Shown here piece by piece: positions 24,530-47,187 of a DNA stretch of 64,000 nucleotides. The notes below the pieces were generated by a model. That model was not told the DNA's origin. It saw only the letters and a list, made by a program, of their open reading frames with translations, and searched no databases. A program made the translations under genes and the position numbers. Positions within the stretch are counted from its first letter, which is position 1. Every line of letters begins with the position of its first letter. Origin of the DNA: Antennarius striatus (lineage: Eukaryota; Chordata; Actinopteri; Lophiiformes; Antennariidae); NCBI RefSeq assembly GCF_040054535.1, contig NC_090792.1, positions 1,445,001 to 1,509,000 of the forward strand, written 5' to 3'.

Positions 24530-24543
24530 GTTGTCATGGAGAC
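24530..24543. promoter_or_regulatory. X-box (RFX-type site) at ak7 promoter
   Basis: GTTGTCATGGAGAC fits the X-box consensus RYYNYY-N(1-3)-RRNRAC at all twelve specified positions with a 2-nt spacer. It ends 27 bp upstream of the ak7 start codon. RFX factors bind X-boxes close to start codons of many ciliary genes, and AK7 is a ciliary kinase, so the location fits. Binding is inferred, not seen. Confidence 0.55.
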
Positions 24544-24689
24544 AAGATCACAGCACGGAGATCAGATCAGTGTGGCTTTAAAGGCTTTAAAGTCACATGA
24601 CCCACAGACAGGTGATCACGTGTGTATCCCTCCACACAGACCCAACTGTTGGAACCTACACGTGGATTATATATATCACAGATTTATAT

Positions 24690-24777
24690 TAGATAGATAG
24701 ATACTTTATTAATCCCGGAGGAAATTGTATATATCCACTGCTCAGGCATTACATAACGAATAATACTGGACAAATTA
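24690..24777 (-). mobile_element. L2/Rex-like LINE, 3'-end fragment
   Basis: Same 3' terminus as 4237-4330 (GATA tail, ACTTTATTAATCCCGGAGGA, CTCAGGCATTACATAACGAA), truncated to under 100 bp. Confidence 0.8.
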
Positions 24778-25970
24778 TTATTTATTATTATTTATTTATT
24801 TATTATATTGAATTAAAATATTTACTCACTTTTACATTTGAGTCTGGAGCATGACCAGCTGCTGTGCAGCACAAACATGATCAATAGTAATGACAGATAA
24901 AATGTGGTTTGTATGAATTATTAGTTAGAATTCATTAAAGTAATCATCTCAAGTAAAAAAATATTTTTTAATGGAAGCGCAAAGAGAATTAATTTGTCAT
25001 TCATCTTGTTAAAAACAACTGTTGATATTCATTATTGAAGATTCCACAAAGAAGTTTTTTTTTATATTATAAGGATCATATTTATTTTTCCATATAAATT
25101 AAATTGCTTGATGTCTTGAAGGATTTTTTTCTGCATAAGCAGGTGACAGCACTTCAAACAGTAGACAGGATCACCCATGTGATCAATACACAGCCTCCTG
25201 ACACAATACCGAACATTAAATACAACTCACAGGTTTGGGTCGGATTCTTTATAAACAGTTTTCTGTCTATGCTCTCACCTCAGATTAAGGCCCAGATTAA
25301 ATGCCCAGTATTGACAGTATGTCTTCACTGCTAAAATTCAAAATAATAACTTTTATTTGGATATTGTCTGTGTCGGTTCTCAGTCATCCAGGTCGACGTA
25401 AATCAAGAAGAGCATAAAAGAATCAGCTGGACTTTTTTTTAGGTTGGTTGAAGATGTTTCACCTCTCACCTTAGAGTCTTCAGTTCTCACTAAATCTAAA
25501 TCATATATGTGTCCTCTGTCTTTATAGATATCATAATGAACCTGGACATCAGCTTTTCAGAACTCTCTTTTCTCTATTCTCTATTCTGACCAGTTGGCTG
25601 TTCATCTTTTCTTACCAGAGATTGTCTTCACCTCATAGGAGCAATGGCATCAATAACATTTTCAATTTTACAACTAAAATGATCTACAAGGTCTTTGACA
25701 GACACAGGGGAGGGGTGGTATGACAGAGGAGGCCTGAAGGAATATTTCACTGGTGTTTTCAGTGATATATCGTTTTGTGATTACTTCTGTTTGAACCTGT
25801 GTGTGCGTGGAGACAGCACTCTCAAAGAAAACACAGGAATGATCAGAGAGCAACATCAGTCACCACAACCTCAGAAATGTTTAGACATTTGGAAATGATG
25901 AAGTGAGCTGAGAATGAAGCCACTCACATCAGCGACATGACGAGTGACAGGTGTGTTCAGATCTTGGCTC
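24778..25970. other. No recognisable gene
   Basis: AT-rich, no exon. Around 25370-25500 a GTCATCCAGGTCGACGTAAA and GTTGAAGATGTTTCACCTCT pair resembles a common fish dispersed repeat of unknown class. Confidence 0.4.
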
Positions 25971-25984
25971 ATTCTACCTGATCC

Positions 25985-26500
25985 TTTCCCTTATGGTGAT
26001 GCAGGCTGACCTAATGTATGTTCTATAGGCTCTGAGGTGTATTTGACTCTGATGGACTGCAGGCTGCTTATGAGGTGCTCTATAGGTCTGTCATGTTGAC
26101 AAAGGAGCTGAGTCCAAAGACGAAGCTCTTGATTTACCGGTCAAACTTCATTCCTACTCTCACCTTTGGTCTTGAGCTTTTGGTCATGACCGAAAGGACA
26201 AGATCCTGGATAGAAGCGGCTGAAAAGAGGCTCCTCCGTAGAGTGGCTGGACTCAGCCTTAGAGAACGGGCGAGGAGCTCAGTCACCAGGGAGGAACTCA
26301 GAGAGGAGCTGCTACTCCTCCAGCTGAGGTGGTTCGGGCATCTGTTCCAGATGCCTCCTGGCCGCCTATTCTAGGTATGTCCTACTGGGAGGAGATCTCA
26401 GGGAGACCTATGTCTCTTGGACGGTCTGGAAACGCCTCAGGATCCCCCCCAGAAGAGCTGGATGAGGTGTCTGGGGAGAGTTAATAAGGACTACCCAGCT
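25985..26500 (+). mobile_element. Non-LTR retrotransposon 3' fragment
   Basis: Encodes KELSPKTKLLIYRSNFIPTL, then RSWIEAAEKRLLRRVAGL, SSVTREELREELLLLQL and RWFGHLFQMPPGR, the C-terminal part of a fish LINE reverse transcriptase ORF. A stop (CTATTCTAG) interrupts it before the continuing GRPRTRW-type end. No 5' part. Confidence 0.75.
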
Positions 26501-27066
26501 GATTGTTAGCTCTGCGACCCAGCCCCAGATCAACAGTTGTCATCAGCAGGTGGCGGATCAGTTAAACATGATGTGTCCATTCTGGAAATATCATGCAGAA
26601 CATCGACCCGCTTCATATTCTCTCCTGTTGGTTCACTGATTATTGATTGATTGAGTGAACTTGTCCTGTTTCACTGCCTGCTCCGGTCTGCCCCGCCCAA
26701 CCTCGTCTGTGTCCACCTGACCCCGATTGTGTTTCTGTACCTGTGTCCTGTCACTCCCACGTTCATGACAGACGTTTGTAATTAACGAGCAAGGTGAGAT
26801 TCACGTTTAGTGATATTCCTCTATATCAACCTGCTGTTTCTCTCCCCGTAAGATCTTTATGTTCATTTTGTTCCCATTCCTTTTCATTTTTTCTATTTCT
26901 TTTATTCCAGAAAGGAAGTCATCCAGAACCCAACCACACTCTGAACCTGAAGTCATCTGCAGAAACAAACACCACAACGTTTTCACACAACAGAAGCTTT
27001 ATTTTAATTCCAGATCACATCTGACAGATTTCATGACTTGTTCCCATCTGAGGAGCAGCCTTGTCT
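26501..27066. other. No recognisable gene
   Basis: No coding exon seen; 26640-26760 may be a decayed LTR (GATTGTGTTTCTGTACCTGTG resembles solo LTR text at 477-788). Confidence 0.35.
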
Positions 27067-27548
27067 TCATTTTGTACCCCTGTTATCATCGGAGTGCCAG
27101 ATGTCGTCTGAACCAACTCTCACAACCATGTCGCCGGTATGGTTCAAGATTACACTGCAATTTTCAGCTTCGTCTCTGGCAATGTCGGTATGCCACAAAC
27201 GTTTTCCATCCTTATCGTACATGACCAGGTCACAGTTTGCCTCCAACACAAACGAACGTTCAATCCACTGGTATCAGAACACCACGTATGTATCTGACGA
27301 GAGTTGTTGATCACAAAGTTTCTATCCTCCTGTCAGCAGAAACGGGGTTCATTGGTTAGGATTAGGATTAGGATTGGGGACAGGGTTAGGATTAGGGACA
27401 GGGCTAGGGACAGCGTCAGGGTCAGGGACAGACGTTGGTCATCCTGATGAGGTTACTCACCTGGAAAATCGCCTTCCACCATCCGCTTGGAGCTACCAGG
27501 GTACCTCCCAGGGCCAGCTCCTGATTTTTTGTCCAGAAAGGAGCTCAT
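27067..27548 (-). pseudogene. B-type (mannose-binding) lectin-like locus, two frameshifts
   Basis: Two exons, 27548-27461 and 27329-27067 (TGA at 27069-27067), joined by GTGAGT/CAG sites. Exon 1 starts MSSFLDK and, after a shift in a run of six A, continues ELALGGTLVAPSGWWKAIFQ. Exon 2 starts EDRNFVI and, after a second shift near AGTGGATTGAACG, continues RSFVLEANCDLVMYDKDG, then LWHTD, and ends WHSDDNRGTK. The pieces match the small fish lectins with bulb-lectin (GNA-type) folds, about 115 residues, where motifs of the form QxDxNxVxY bind mannose. Those motifs are degenerate here. Both shifts are single extra bases, so this is either a recent pseudogene or assembly error in a live gene. Confidence 0.6.
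27357..27430. repeat. TTAGGA/GGGACA degenerate array
   Basis: Irregular TTAGGATTAGGATTAGG followed by GGGACAGGG units, located in the intron of the lectin-like locus. It resembles but is not a telomeric array. Confidence 0.8.
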
Positions 27549-28105
27549 GATTTGGTGGAAGAAAAGCTGTGTTGTTAGTGTGAAACGCTGCAGAACTTCG
27601 TCAGCGAAGACGTGAATACTCACAGGCTTGAAGGTGTTTCAGTCGTCAGAAAGTGAGAGAGACTGGTGAGGTGAGGGGCGTTTGCATCAGCCCTCTTTGG
27701 TGCACAGGGCCACCACTACTTGCTCTACCTGTTCTCCATCAGCATCATGATGGGTCGTGATGAGTGGGTAGTTTATTTTCCCCTGTGGGGATGAAGGTGA
27801 CATGGAACCAAACAGCTGCTTTGAGGTAGAACACAATGACAGCTGAGCTGACATTAATCACTGATCTCCATTTTCAACTGCTAAGATCATCGACAGCTCG
27901 TCTGTGGAATCATGCAGCATTGACTGATTCAGTAAAGGACTAACTGATCAGCATCCGCCTCCGGGAGGATTTGGATTCGCTCATTGCCCTAGGATTGACA
28001 AAAGACTCTCCGAACTATACCAGGAATGGGGCCTTCTCTGGACTCGCTCATCACCACACCGGGGATGGAGGAGAGATTCGGTGGATTGGCCTAACCGCAC
28101 CCGCC

Positions 28106-28472
28106 CACCTTTGTGGGGCAGCAGTGGCTCGGCGGTAGAGCAGACGTCTTATAACCAAACATCGCCCAGAGATTCTCAGAGTGTGAGCTGACTGTGAGGT
28201 GTCAGCTCACCTCCTGGCCACTGCCGAGGTGCCCTTGAGCAAGGCGCCGTCCCCTTACAAGCTTCTCAACTGGGCACCAAACCGAAGTCTTTGTCCTTCA
28301 CTATGCCTCCCCATGTACTGTTTGTTGTGTGCTTACTAATTCCATGCTTGCAGACCCCTTGTGTGTGTTGTTTCAGGGGCCTGCCTACGGTTGTATCTAA
28401 CACAAAAGATATGTACGGTATATGCATGAGTGCAAAAAGTAATTTCCCCTAGGGGATTAAATACAGTGGATC
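28106..28472 (+). mobile_element. tRNA-derived SINE
   Basis: Head GGGCAGCAGTGGCTCGGCGG/TAGAGC has a tRNA A-box. The body has GGTGCCCTTGAGCAAGGCGC. The tail AGTAATTTCCCCTAGGGGAT/TAAATACAG looks L2-derived. The B-box is degenerate. Confidence 0.7.
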
Positions 28473-28544
28473 TTCTTCTTCTGCAGCCATCCTGGTTGTT
28501 TTTAACCTTCTAGTGGAAGAACAATTTCAGCTGCAGGGCTTTGA

Positions 28545-28650
28545 CTAAAGAACAGCTTCTATAGAACACATTCTCAAAGTCAAAGTCAACTTTATTGTCA
28601 AATGTACCATATATGCACGACATACAGCACAGATGAAATTACCAGCTTGT
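28545..28650 (-). repeat. LINE 3'-end type repeat
   Basis: TCAAAGTCAAAGTCAACTTT/ATTGTCAAATGTACCATATA is a common teleost retroelement terminus on the minus strand. Confidence 0.5.
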
Positions 28651-28911
28651 CCTGAAAAATGTGGGCTGGACCGGGCTGAAGGCCCTGGAGAACTACTGTA
28701 GAGGTAGAGGATTCTTACAGTGACTGTCCTGATGAGGTGTGAGGGCGTCTTCAACCCTTGCCCTCTACCTGGATGCAAACTACCCCCAGAAGAGGTGGCT
28801 GAGGGGTGTGCAAATGATAAAAAATATATAGAAATTAATATCTCCAACTTGAACTCCCACCTTATAGTGATGGGTGAGTTTGAGTGCCCAAATGATCCTA
28901 GGAGTTGTTGG

Positions 28912-29130
28912 TGTCACACAACCAACAAGACTGGAAGAGGGAATCCAAAAGCACAACAGACAAGCAGGTAGATCGAGAGTCACAGAATATTAAATTCGAC
29001 AGACAGAGTTCAGGTACAGGGTAAATCAGTCCAAACAGGCAGACAAATCTGATGAGGGGCAGGCAAACAGGCAGGAATCAGGCAGAATCAGACCCAGGAG
29101 TCAAAACTAAGGCAGGTAACAGGCATGTAG
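28912..29130. repeat. LTR-like dispersed repeat fragment
   Basis: Shares GGGAATCCAAAAGCA, ACAGACAAGCAGGT-like, CAGGCAGAATCAG and CAGGAATCAGGC words with 55461-55905. Truncated and without coding sequence. Confidence 0.6.
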
Positions 29131-29463
29131 GTTCATGCATATGTATATATGCCATATAGATGCATGAACATATAAGCTAAATCTCTTTTTACTTTATTAG
29201 AAACCTGCTTTCTGTGCTCATCGACCGTTGTGTGAATGCAGTACAGCCACCCTGCCAGCAGAGGACACCCACGTTCCCAATAAATGAAGCTTTCAACACA
29301 ATTGTTGAAAACAGACTTCGATAGTCGATGCCCCGTAAAGCCTCATTTGGACATCACTAACTGAGGGCTAATCTGGCTTTATATAGGGTTGAGATTTATG
29401 GGGGGAGTGGCCGTAAAGGGGGGGGAGGGGGTCATGTAAGGGATTGACAAATTGGTCAGTGCA

Positions 29464-30190
29464 TTTTCTGCAGTGATTGTTATGTAAATTTGTGTGTCAT
29501 CTGCATAACTGTGTTAGCATATTCTTTTCCCATAATCTGAACTAGCAGGAGAATATAAATGTTAAACAGAAAAGGCTCCAGAATGGAGTCTAGCAGAACT
29601 AACCATGTCATTTTTGTCCACTGATAGACACAAAATAGATTAAGTTCTTTAAGTGGGATTGAAATCAGTTTGGCACTGTGCCAGAAAGTCCCAACCACTT
29701 TTGCAATCTGTCTAAGAATATGTTGTGGTCAACCGCGTCAAATGCAGCACTAAGAGCTGGTAGTACTAGTACTGTAACTTTGCCACTGTCTGTTTAGTGT
29801 ATATCATTAAATACTTTAAGAAGGGCCTTGTCATTGTGTGGTTTGATTAAATCCTGATTGGAAGACCTCAAAACGAAGCTGTTCAGCTATTGGAAAACTT
29901 TTTTTCAATTCTCTTTCTTAAAAATGGGAGGTTTGATATTGGCCTGTAGTTGCTCAATATGGAACTGACTAGAGTGCTCCTTTTTGGAGGTGGCTTGATA
30001 ACTACAGTTTTTAGGGCTTGTGTGAAGACACCTGAAAGAATTGATGTGTTAACAATCTGTATAATATCTGGGGCCATGCAATTTGAAACTGTTTTGTAAA
30101 AGCCTGTAGGCAGAATATCAAGGCGGCAGCAGGAGGATTTCAGACGTTGTATAACATCCCCTACGTTGTTATGTTGATCGGATGGAATTT
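29464..30190 (-). mobile_element. L2-type LINE reverse transcriptase remnant
   Basis: Minus-strand pieces: APDIIQIVNTSILSGVFTQA, LKTVVIKPPPKRSTLVSSIL, SNYRPISNLPFLRKRIEK, and near 29500 YADDTQIYIT-type text broken by stops and frameshifts. Nonfunctional. Confidence 0.75.
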
Positions 30191-30199
30191 TGTCACACT

Positions 30200-31019
30200 C
30201 CCTATGGGGATTCCTTAAAATTTACCTACAATAAATACAATATGGCACAAGATGGCATCCCGTAGCTTTTTTGTAAGCTGCACCCTCATTATTTTGTCTT
30301 GTGTGTTTGTGTGCTGACATTTAGCCGTGCCTCACTAATGGAAACAATTACGTCCATTGCGTTAAAATGTAAATGGAAGTGCATTTTTTCCCAGTATTAC
30401 ATCGCGAAAAAAGGTAGCATTGATTCTTTTTATTGTAAGTATTTAAAGTTTGCGTCCCAGGGAGTCATGTCTGTCAAAAAATGTGCAATCTAGTAGGATT
30501 GATCACATCAAATTGTCCATATTTGTGAGTGTGCGCGTGAGTGGTTGTTTGTCTTTCATGTGGCTGTGATACACCGGCGACGTATCCGGAGTGTCCCCCG
30601 CCTCTCGTCTGTAGTCTGCTGGGGTAGGCTCCAACACAAAACGGAAAAAGCGGCGGTAGATAAATGATCACAATAAAATGAATGAACGGATGGATTTGTT
30701 GGTCCTGATACATGTACAGTCTGGACAGCCACATGTTCTTCTTGATTTTATTTGAAACATTATTCATACGAACACATTACACTGATGATTATTTTTTAAA
30801 CAAACAAGAATGCTTATATTAAATTTAACCAACATAGTGCAAAATCATCCCACCCCCCCCCCCAAAAAAATGTAATATCATTTCAAGTGTGCAGAGCATT
30901 AAATCACATTAGAAGACCTCTTACTCACTTTAAATCTTCAAAGTAAAACATTGAAATAACAAAGAGAAGTGTCCTTTGATCAAACCTTGTGTCACAATAT
31001 ATACATCACAGTGGATAAA
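30200..31019. other. galc 3' flank and 3' UTR, no other gene
   Basis: AATAAA on the minus strand at 30752-30747 is a possible galc polyadenylation signal. The region 30500-30660 holds a CGGCGACGTATCCGGAGTGT/CCCCCGCCTCTCGTC fragment of a common fish repeat. Confidence 0.4.
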
Positions 31020-42191
<11,172 letters not shown>

Positions 42192-42252
42192 CCGACTGCC
42201 GCGAACAGCCGCCAAACACCAGCTCTACGGAGGCGCGCGATGGAGACGGAGG

Positions 42253-42341
42253 TCACGTGAGAATACGCTTTGACTAATCACGTGATCTTACAGGAAGTTT
42301 TTAAATGTCGTGGAAGTTGCAACATGGGTGAATCACGTGAC
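42253..42341. promoter_or_regulatory. Three TCACGTGA E-boxes upstream of galc (CLEAR-like)
   Basis: TCACGTGA occurs at 42253-42260, 42278-42285 and 42333-42340, that is 62, 87 and 142 bp upstream of the galc ATG. The first (GTCACGTGAG) and third (ATCACGTGAC) match the CLEAR consensus GTCACGTGAC at nine of ten bases. TFEB/TFE3 use CLEAR sites to drive lysosomal genes, which suits galc. Regulation is inferred from motif, number and position. Confidence 0.6.
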
Positions 42342-42414
42342 AAACCTCCATAGCTTCAATGAGCAAGCTGGTGGACGTTGTGTTGGACATACAGTATGTA
42401 TGCTTTGATATATG

Positions 42415-42626
42415 TCTAAATTATTATCATATATATATTATATATAATATATGTTATAATATATAATTATATATATTATATATATTATAATATATATTAT
42501 ATAAAATATATATAATATATTATAATATATATTTATATAATATATATAATCTATATTATAATATATATTATATATATATTATATATATATTATATATATA
42601 TTTTTTTTTTAATATATATATATATG
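42415..42626. repeat. AT-rich (ATATATTATA)n region
   Basis: About 210 bp of irregular TATATAATATATA words 220 bp upstream of the galc start, then a T run at 42600. The remaining stretch to 43386 has no exon I recognise. Confidence 0.85.
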
Positions 42627-43386
42627 CTTTGAGTTCTAATTGATTAGACCCACAAAAAGACATTTCTAAAGAAACAACTTTCCCTGATTCCATTGGAGAC
42701 TCCTGCTGCCATTCAACCTTCAGCCGTGGCTTAGGGGTCAGCAGGGCATCTCTCAGGGAGAGTTCCTGTTTCATGACAGTGGCTAATTCTCTGAAGAATT
42801 ATGGACTTGGTGTGATGTATCAGATCTCTTTAATACACAGGGTTTTACTCTGTCAATAATAAAAACACTTCAGCTTTTATACCTGTTCATCAACAAATTG
42901 ACATTTTCCACCACCTTGCCTGCTTAAAAGGGCCCTTTTAGGGTCAGTGACCTGCCCCCTCACAGTATGCCAGCTAAAGCTTTAATAAATACCTTCATTT
43001 CCCTCAGGCATACTGTCTCTCAAAACTCAAATACAAACATATCTCTCACACGTACCTTTATTGAACTTTAAACAGATTAAAGAAATGTAGAAAGGAGGCC
43101 TGAAACCCGTTTGTTTCCAACCTATCTGTGTTCACAGTAAAAGGTTGTGTAATAAAAACAAACAGCCATCATAATGGACAGTGATTCCACTTTTCCATAG
43201 TTCTGCTTGTGATTTATGTATGTGTTGGGCTCAAACACAACCTGGGACATCATGTTTTAGCAAAGGTTTGTTTTGCTTTGTGCGGGCTTGTGGTTCATAA
43301 CTTTATGTTGTGACCTATATTCTTAAGGTCTAGCTACTTGCTCACAAGGCTACCTTTTTTCTGAATAGCTAGAGTATCTTCCTTAT

Positions 43387-44150
43387 CTACTGCAGAAGAC
43401 ATCTTTCTCTTTTTTTTGGCTTTCCTGCTACATTAATTTCTCTCTTAACTTCATCCTTTAGGGTTCTCCTCCGGTCATGCTCTTCTGCCTTAAGCTTCTT
43501 AGAAAGTTCATGTTTCTCTTTCTTTGAGGCTTTTTCTGCTTTTTTGAACATCTTTTTGGTATAGTGACCTCCATCATTCCCCAAAGTCATTCTGTCAATT
43601 TTCTCCAGGAGTTCTTCAACCTGTTTCTCATCTTTCACTTGGTTGTTGAAGACGTGGTATCTTCCATGACATGTCTCAATTAGACCCTGCATGTCTTCGC
43701 TCTTTGCGATAAACTGTTCAATAGTTTGCTTCTTCAGTCTGTCTCCGTGTGTGAACAACACTAGTGAGTATTTTGCTGCTTCCTCACCAAAAATGCTTTG
43801 AATCATCCTCATCGTATCTTTTTCCTCCTGGGTGAATCTGCCAAGCTTTAAGACCAACAAGAAGACATGAGGGCCTGGAGCAGACAGAGAAATACACATC
43901 TTGATTCTCTTCAGCAGCTCGTCCTGGGTTAAGTCAGTGTCAAACAGCCCTGGAGTGTCAATGACGGTGACTTCTCGACCTCTGAATTCTCCCTCAACTC
44001 TCTTGCTTTCAGTTGTACAGGAAATAGAAGACTGTCGGGAAGAAAAAAGATCTCTCCCAAAGATGGTGTTTCCTGTTGAGCTCTTTCCTGATCCTGTCTT
44101 CCCCACCAAAACGATTCGGAGTTCATCACTCCTCTTCTCAGTGTGAAATC
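43387..44150 (-). CDS. GIMAP-family GTPase, main exon (CxxQ-ending)
   Basis: AIG1/GIMAP GTPase, an immune-associated septin-like GTP-binding protein. G1 motif GKTGSGKSSTGN, G3 VIDTPGLFDTD, the family signature between G3 and G4 (RFTQEEKDTMRMIQSIFG) and G4-like FTHGD are all present. A Lys/Glu-rich helix follows, then the tail KPKKRERCLLQ. The tail is a C-a-a-X box behind basic residues, suggesting lipid anchoring instead of a membrane helix. An acceptor (ttttacag) sits before codon GA-TTT at 44150, so an upstream exon is expected. An alternative is the in-frame ATG at 44196, giving 269 codons. No 5' exon was found. The protein is close to the second GIMAP exon 3 kb away. Confidence 0.85.
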
Positions 44151-44501
44151 CTGTAAAACGGAGAAACGTTTTCAGTTTGAGCCTTGTTTTCTTCAAAACA
44201 TTGAACTTTCCTGGAAGCTTTTACAACACATTTTATTTCTCTGAACATCTCAGGAGGTTCCCATGTGTTCCAGGATGCAGAATTTATGTTGATTAAAAGG
44301 CCTTTAAAACTGCTGTTATATACCTCGTCATCTATATACATTAGGAGTGATATCTGCATGGCCTTTTGATGAATAATTATAAAGACACTGACTCCATCTG
44401 GCCTATCTGCCCTTCTCTTTCTCTGCCTGTCTTTCTCTTACCCTGTCCTTATCTTCATTGTATTTCTTTTCCACCCAACCGGTCAAGGCGGATGGCCGCC
44501 C

Positions 44502-44668
44502 AAAAGAGTCTGGGTCCTGCCTGGACTTTCTTCCTCAATGAGGGAGTTTTTTCTCCGCCGCTGTCGCTTATGCTTGCTCTGGAGGGTTCTGTTGGGTTTC
44601 TCTGCCTGTTTGAAATGTCTGTTGACGTGATTAAGCACTTTATAAATAAAACTTGATGGATGGATGGA
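44502..44668 (+). repeat. Dispersed SINE/LINE-tail repeat, uninterrupted copy
   Basis: AGAGTCTGGGTCCTGCCTGG to TTATAAATAAAACTTGATGG. It is the empty-site reference for the LTR insertion at 477-788. Confidence 0.75.
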
Positions 44669-44953
44669 CGGACGGAAACTGAACTCATAGTCAGCTGAGA
44701 TAGTCTCCAACGTAACCCGTGAACCAGATTCGGATAAGCGGCCAATGACGAGATTATAACAGTCGTCTCAACTTTCAGAAGATGAATGAAAGGAAATACT
44801 TGCATTTATGTGACATTTTATAGTCAACCAGCCGCTCAAAGTACTCTATGACGTGTGCTATATTCACTCACCTACCACTCACATACAGTATCCATGTCCT
44901 GATAGTAAATAAAGAACTACATTCAATACAACCTCGTCTGAGTTTCAGCTAAA

Positions 44954-45425
44954 ATGAAAGGAAAGGTGTACAAAACTGTGGTGAGACCAGCGATGTTGTT
45001 TGGTCTAGAGACAGTGTCACTGAGGAAAAGACAGGAGACAGAGCTGGAGGTAGCAGAGATGAAGATGCTGAGGTTCTCTCTGGGAGTGACCAGGATGGAT
45101 AGGATCAGGAATGAGTACATCAGAGGGACAGCACATGTTAGAGGTTCTGGAGATAAAGTCAGAGAGGCCAGACTGAGATGGTTTGGACATGTCCAGAGGA
45201 GAGATAGTGAATATATTGGTAGAAGGATGCTGAGTTTTGAACTGCCAGGCAGGAGGCCTAGAGGAAGACCAAAGAGGAGATTTATGGATGTAGTGAAAGA
45301 GGACATGAAGGTAGTTGGTGTGAGAGAAGAGGATGCAGAAGACAGGGTTAGATGGAGGCAACTGTTTGCTGTGGTGACCCCTGAAGGGAAAAGACCACAG
45401 GAGAAGAAGAAGAAGAAGATTCAAT
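44954..45425 (+). mobile_element. RTE-like LINE 3' fragment
   Basis: An open frame encodes KGKVYKTVVRPAMLFGLETV, AEMKMLRFSLGVTRMDRIRN, LRWFGHVQRRDSEYIGRRML and GRRPRGRPKRRFMDVVKEDM, ending in an (AAG)n tail. It is the C-terminus of a fish non-LTR reverse transcriptase ORF; 5' truncated but still open, so fairly recent. Confidence 0.85.
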
Positions 45426-45489
45426 GCATTCATTTTCCAAAAAGGAAAGTACTTGTTTTCAAATGTAGTATCTTCAAGGATTAGATGAT

Positions 45490-46610
45490 ATACCATTGAT
45501 GTAGTCCTTCAGACAAGTCAGAAGGTAACGAGGCATACTCACATATGGTTGGTTTAGCTCAGGCTGACATTTATTGACAGTCAGGAAAATATACACCAAA
45601 GAAGCCAATCCTTCAATACAGTTGTCTCCTGACATTTCCTGTAATCTTACATTTAAATCCAGTGTAATATGTACAATAACCTTAGAAAGTAATTCCACGT
45701 AGACAGTTGTAATATATCAAGTACACAAGAAGAGAGGCTACAGTAACAACAAAAGTAGTACACTATATAAGCTATACATGTTTTACCATTGCTGTAACTT
45801 CATTCCAAATGTGTTTGTCTCAGGAATCTTTCCATCTGTCAGACACTCACAAAAAGTACCAAAGATTGTGAAACAGTAACATGAGGTCTCCTTCTCATTG
45901 CTTCAAAGTCAATTTGGTGAAAGTCTTATCAGTAACATTAATATCACAATAAGGTACCCATAAGACTGTTCTGCATGTGTTTGATTTGTTATGCCTTGTG
46001 TAGTAATTGATTTAGTTATCTATAGTCCTAGACTGGACTCACTGAAGTAAACTCAAATGCAGGTAAATCTAAAGGGAATTTAAAAAAAGCTTTAAAGACA
46101 AAACTCCTTCCCATCCTCCCACTTGGATGCCAATCTTCCTCCCCATTTACCCTGTGTGCATCATGGAATATCAAGATGAAAGTTTGGGCAGATACCATGG
46201 AAGAATTAATCAAGTTCTTTCACTTTTTTCCTTTACCATCACAGCATAGGACATTTGTGACATTTTTTTTATCAATTAAGCATGAACTACTTTTCTTGAA
46301 ACTTGTTTGTTAACTGGATCTAGATTTGGGTTTAATTTATTGAAGAGTAACTGCTGGACTTTAAAGGAGGTCAGTGTACTATAAGCATCTTTGTTTTTGT
46401 TCCTGAAACCTTCCCTGGGCTACAGCTTGAGGAATCTTTCCAGGGAATGTAGCTTGTATGAAAGCTATGACTAAATAATGAAGGTAGTGAATACGTATTA
46501 TATTCGTAAACCAGAGAGGATACTGCCCAGTGATGGAGAAATATAGTGTTGAAAGTTCCGCTGATGGAACTTCCCGCTTTTTAAAAGACAGGAAGTAATT
46601 ACTTAATTGC
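45490..46610. other. No recognisable gene
   Basis: Upstream flank of the first GIMAP exon; a missing 5' exon could lie here, but I cannot pick one. Confidence 0.35.
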
Positions 46611-46619
46611 CTGTCCATT

Positions 46620-46965
46620 TCAGGTATGCAGGTAATGCGTTCCAGGAACCACACACGATTAACGAATTCCATGATAGAATGATGAACTATTTATGTTATT
46701 ATTTACGGTAATTTAAACATTCATGAACCCTCCACATACTGATATTAAACCACCTCCTATCTGTATTACCTTTTCCCACACTCTGATCGACCGTTTAATG
46801 CACTTTTGTGTCTCATATAAGTTCGAGACTCACGGAAAGTAACGTACTTCCGGATGCCGTCAGCCATTAGAATGCGCGTACGGTATCACGTGACTTCCTA
46901 CCGTAACAACGTGATGAGGTGAAGTTGCAAGCGTTGGATGCGCGAATGCGCGAGGGCGCACTGTG
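46620..46965 (-). mobile_element. TA-flanked MITE, copy C
   Basis: GCGTTCCAGGAACCACACAC, CTGATATTAAACCACCTCCT and GGATGCCGTCAGCCATTAGA match copies A and B; ends are diverged. Confidence 0.75.
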
Positions 46966-47100
46966 CTATGCAGATAAAAAAAGTTATAATAGCTTTCTAA
47001 AATGAAAAATAAATGTGCGAAAAAGCAGATAACATTAGGTAATATATTACTGGAAAACAATCAAACATCATCATAATTATTCATAATGTTAATAATCACG

Positions 47101-47102
<2 letters not shown>

Positions 47103-47180
<78 letters not shown>
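47103..47180. repeat. (GT)n tract beside GIMAP stop codon
   Basis: About 39 units with one TTT interruption. Confidence 0.95.
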
Positions 47181-47183
<3 letters not shown>

Positions 47184-47187
47184 ATCA

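Noticed and set aside
27357-27430. Interstitial telomere array
   Set aside because: Units are irregular TTAGGA and GGGACA words, not TTAGGG repeats.
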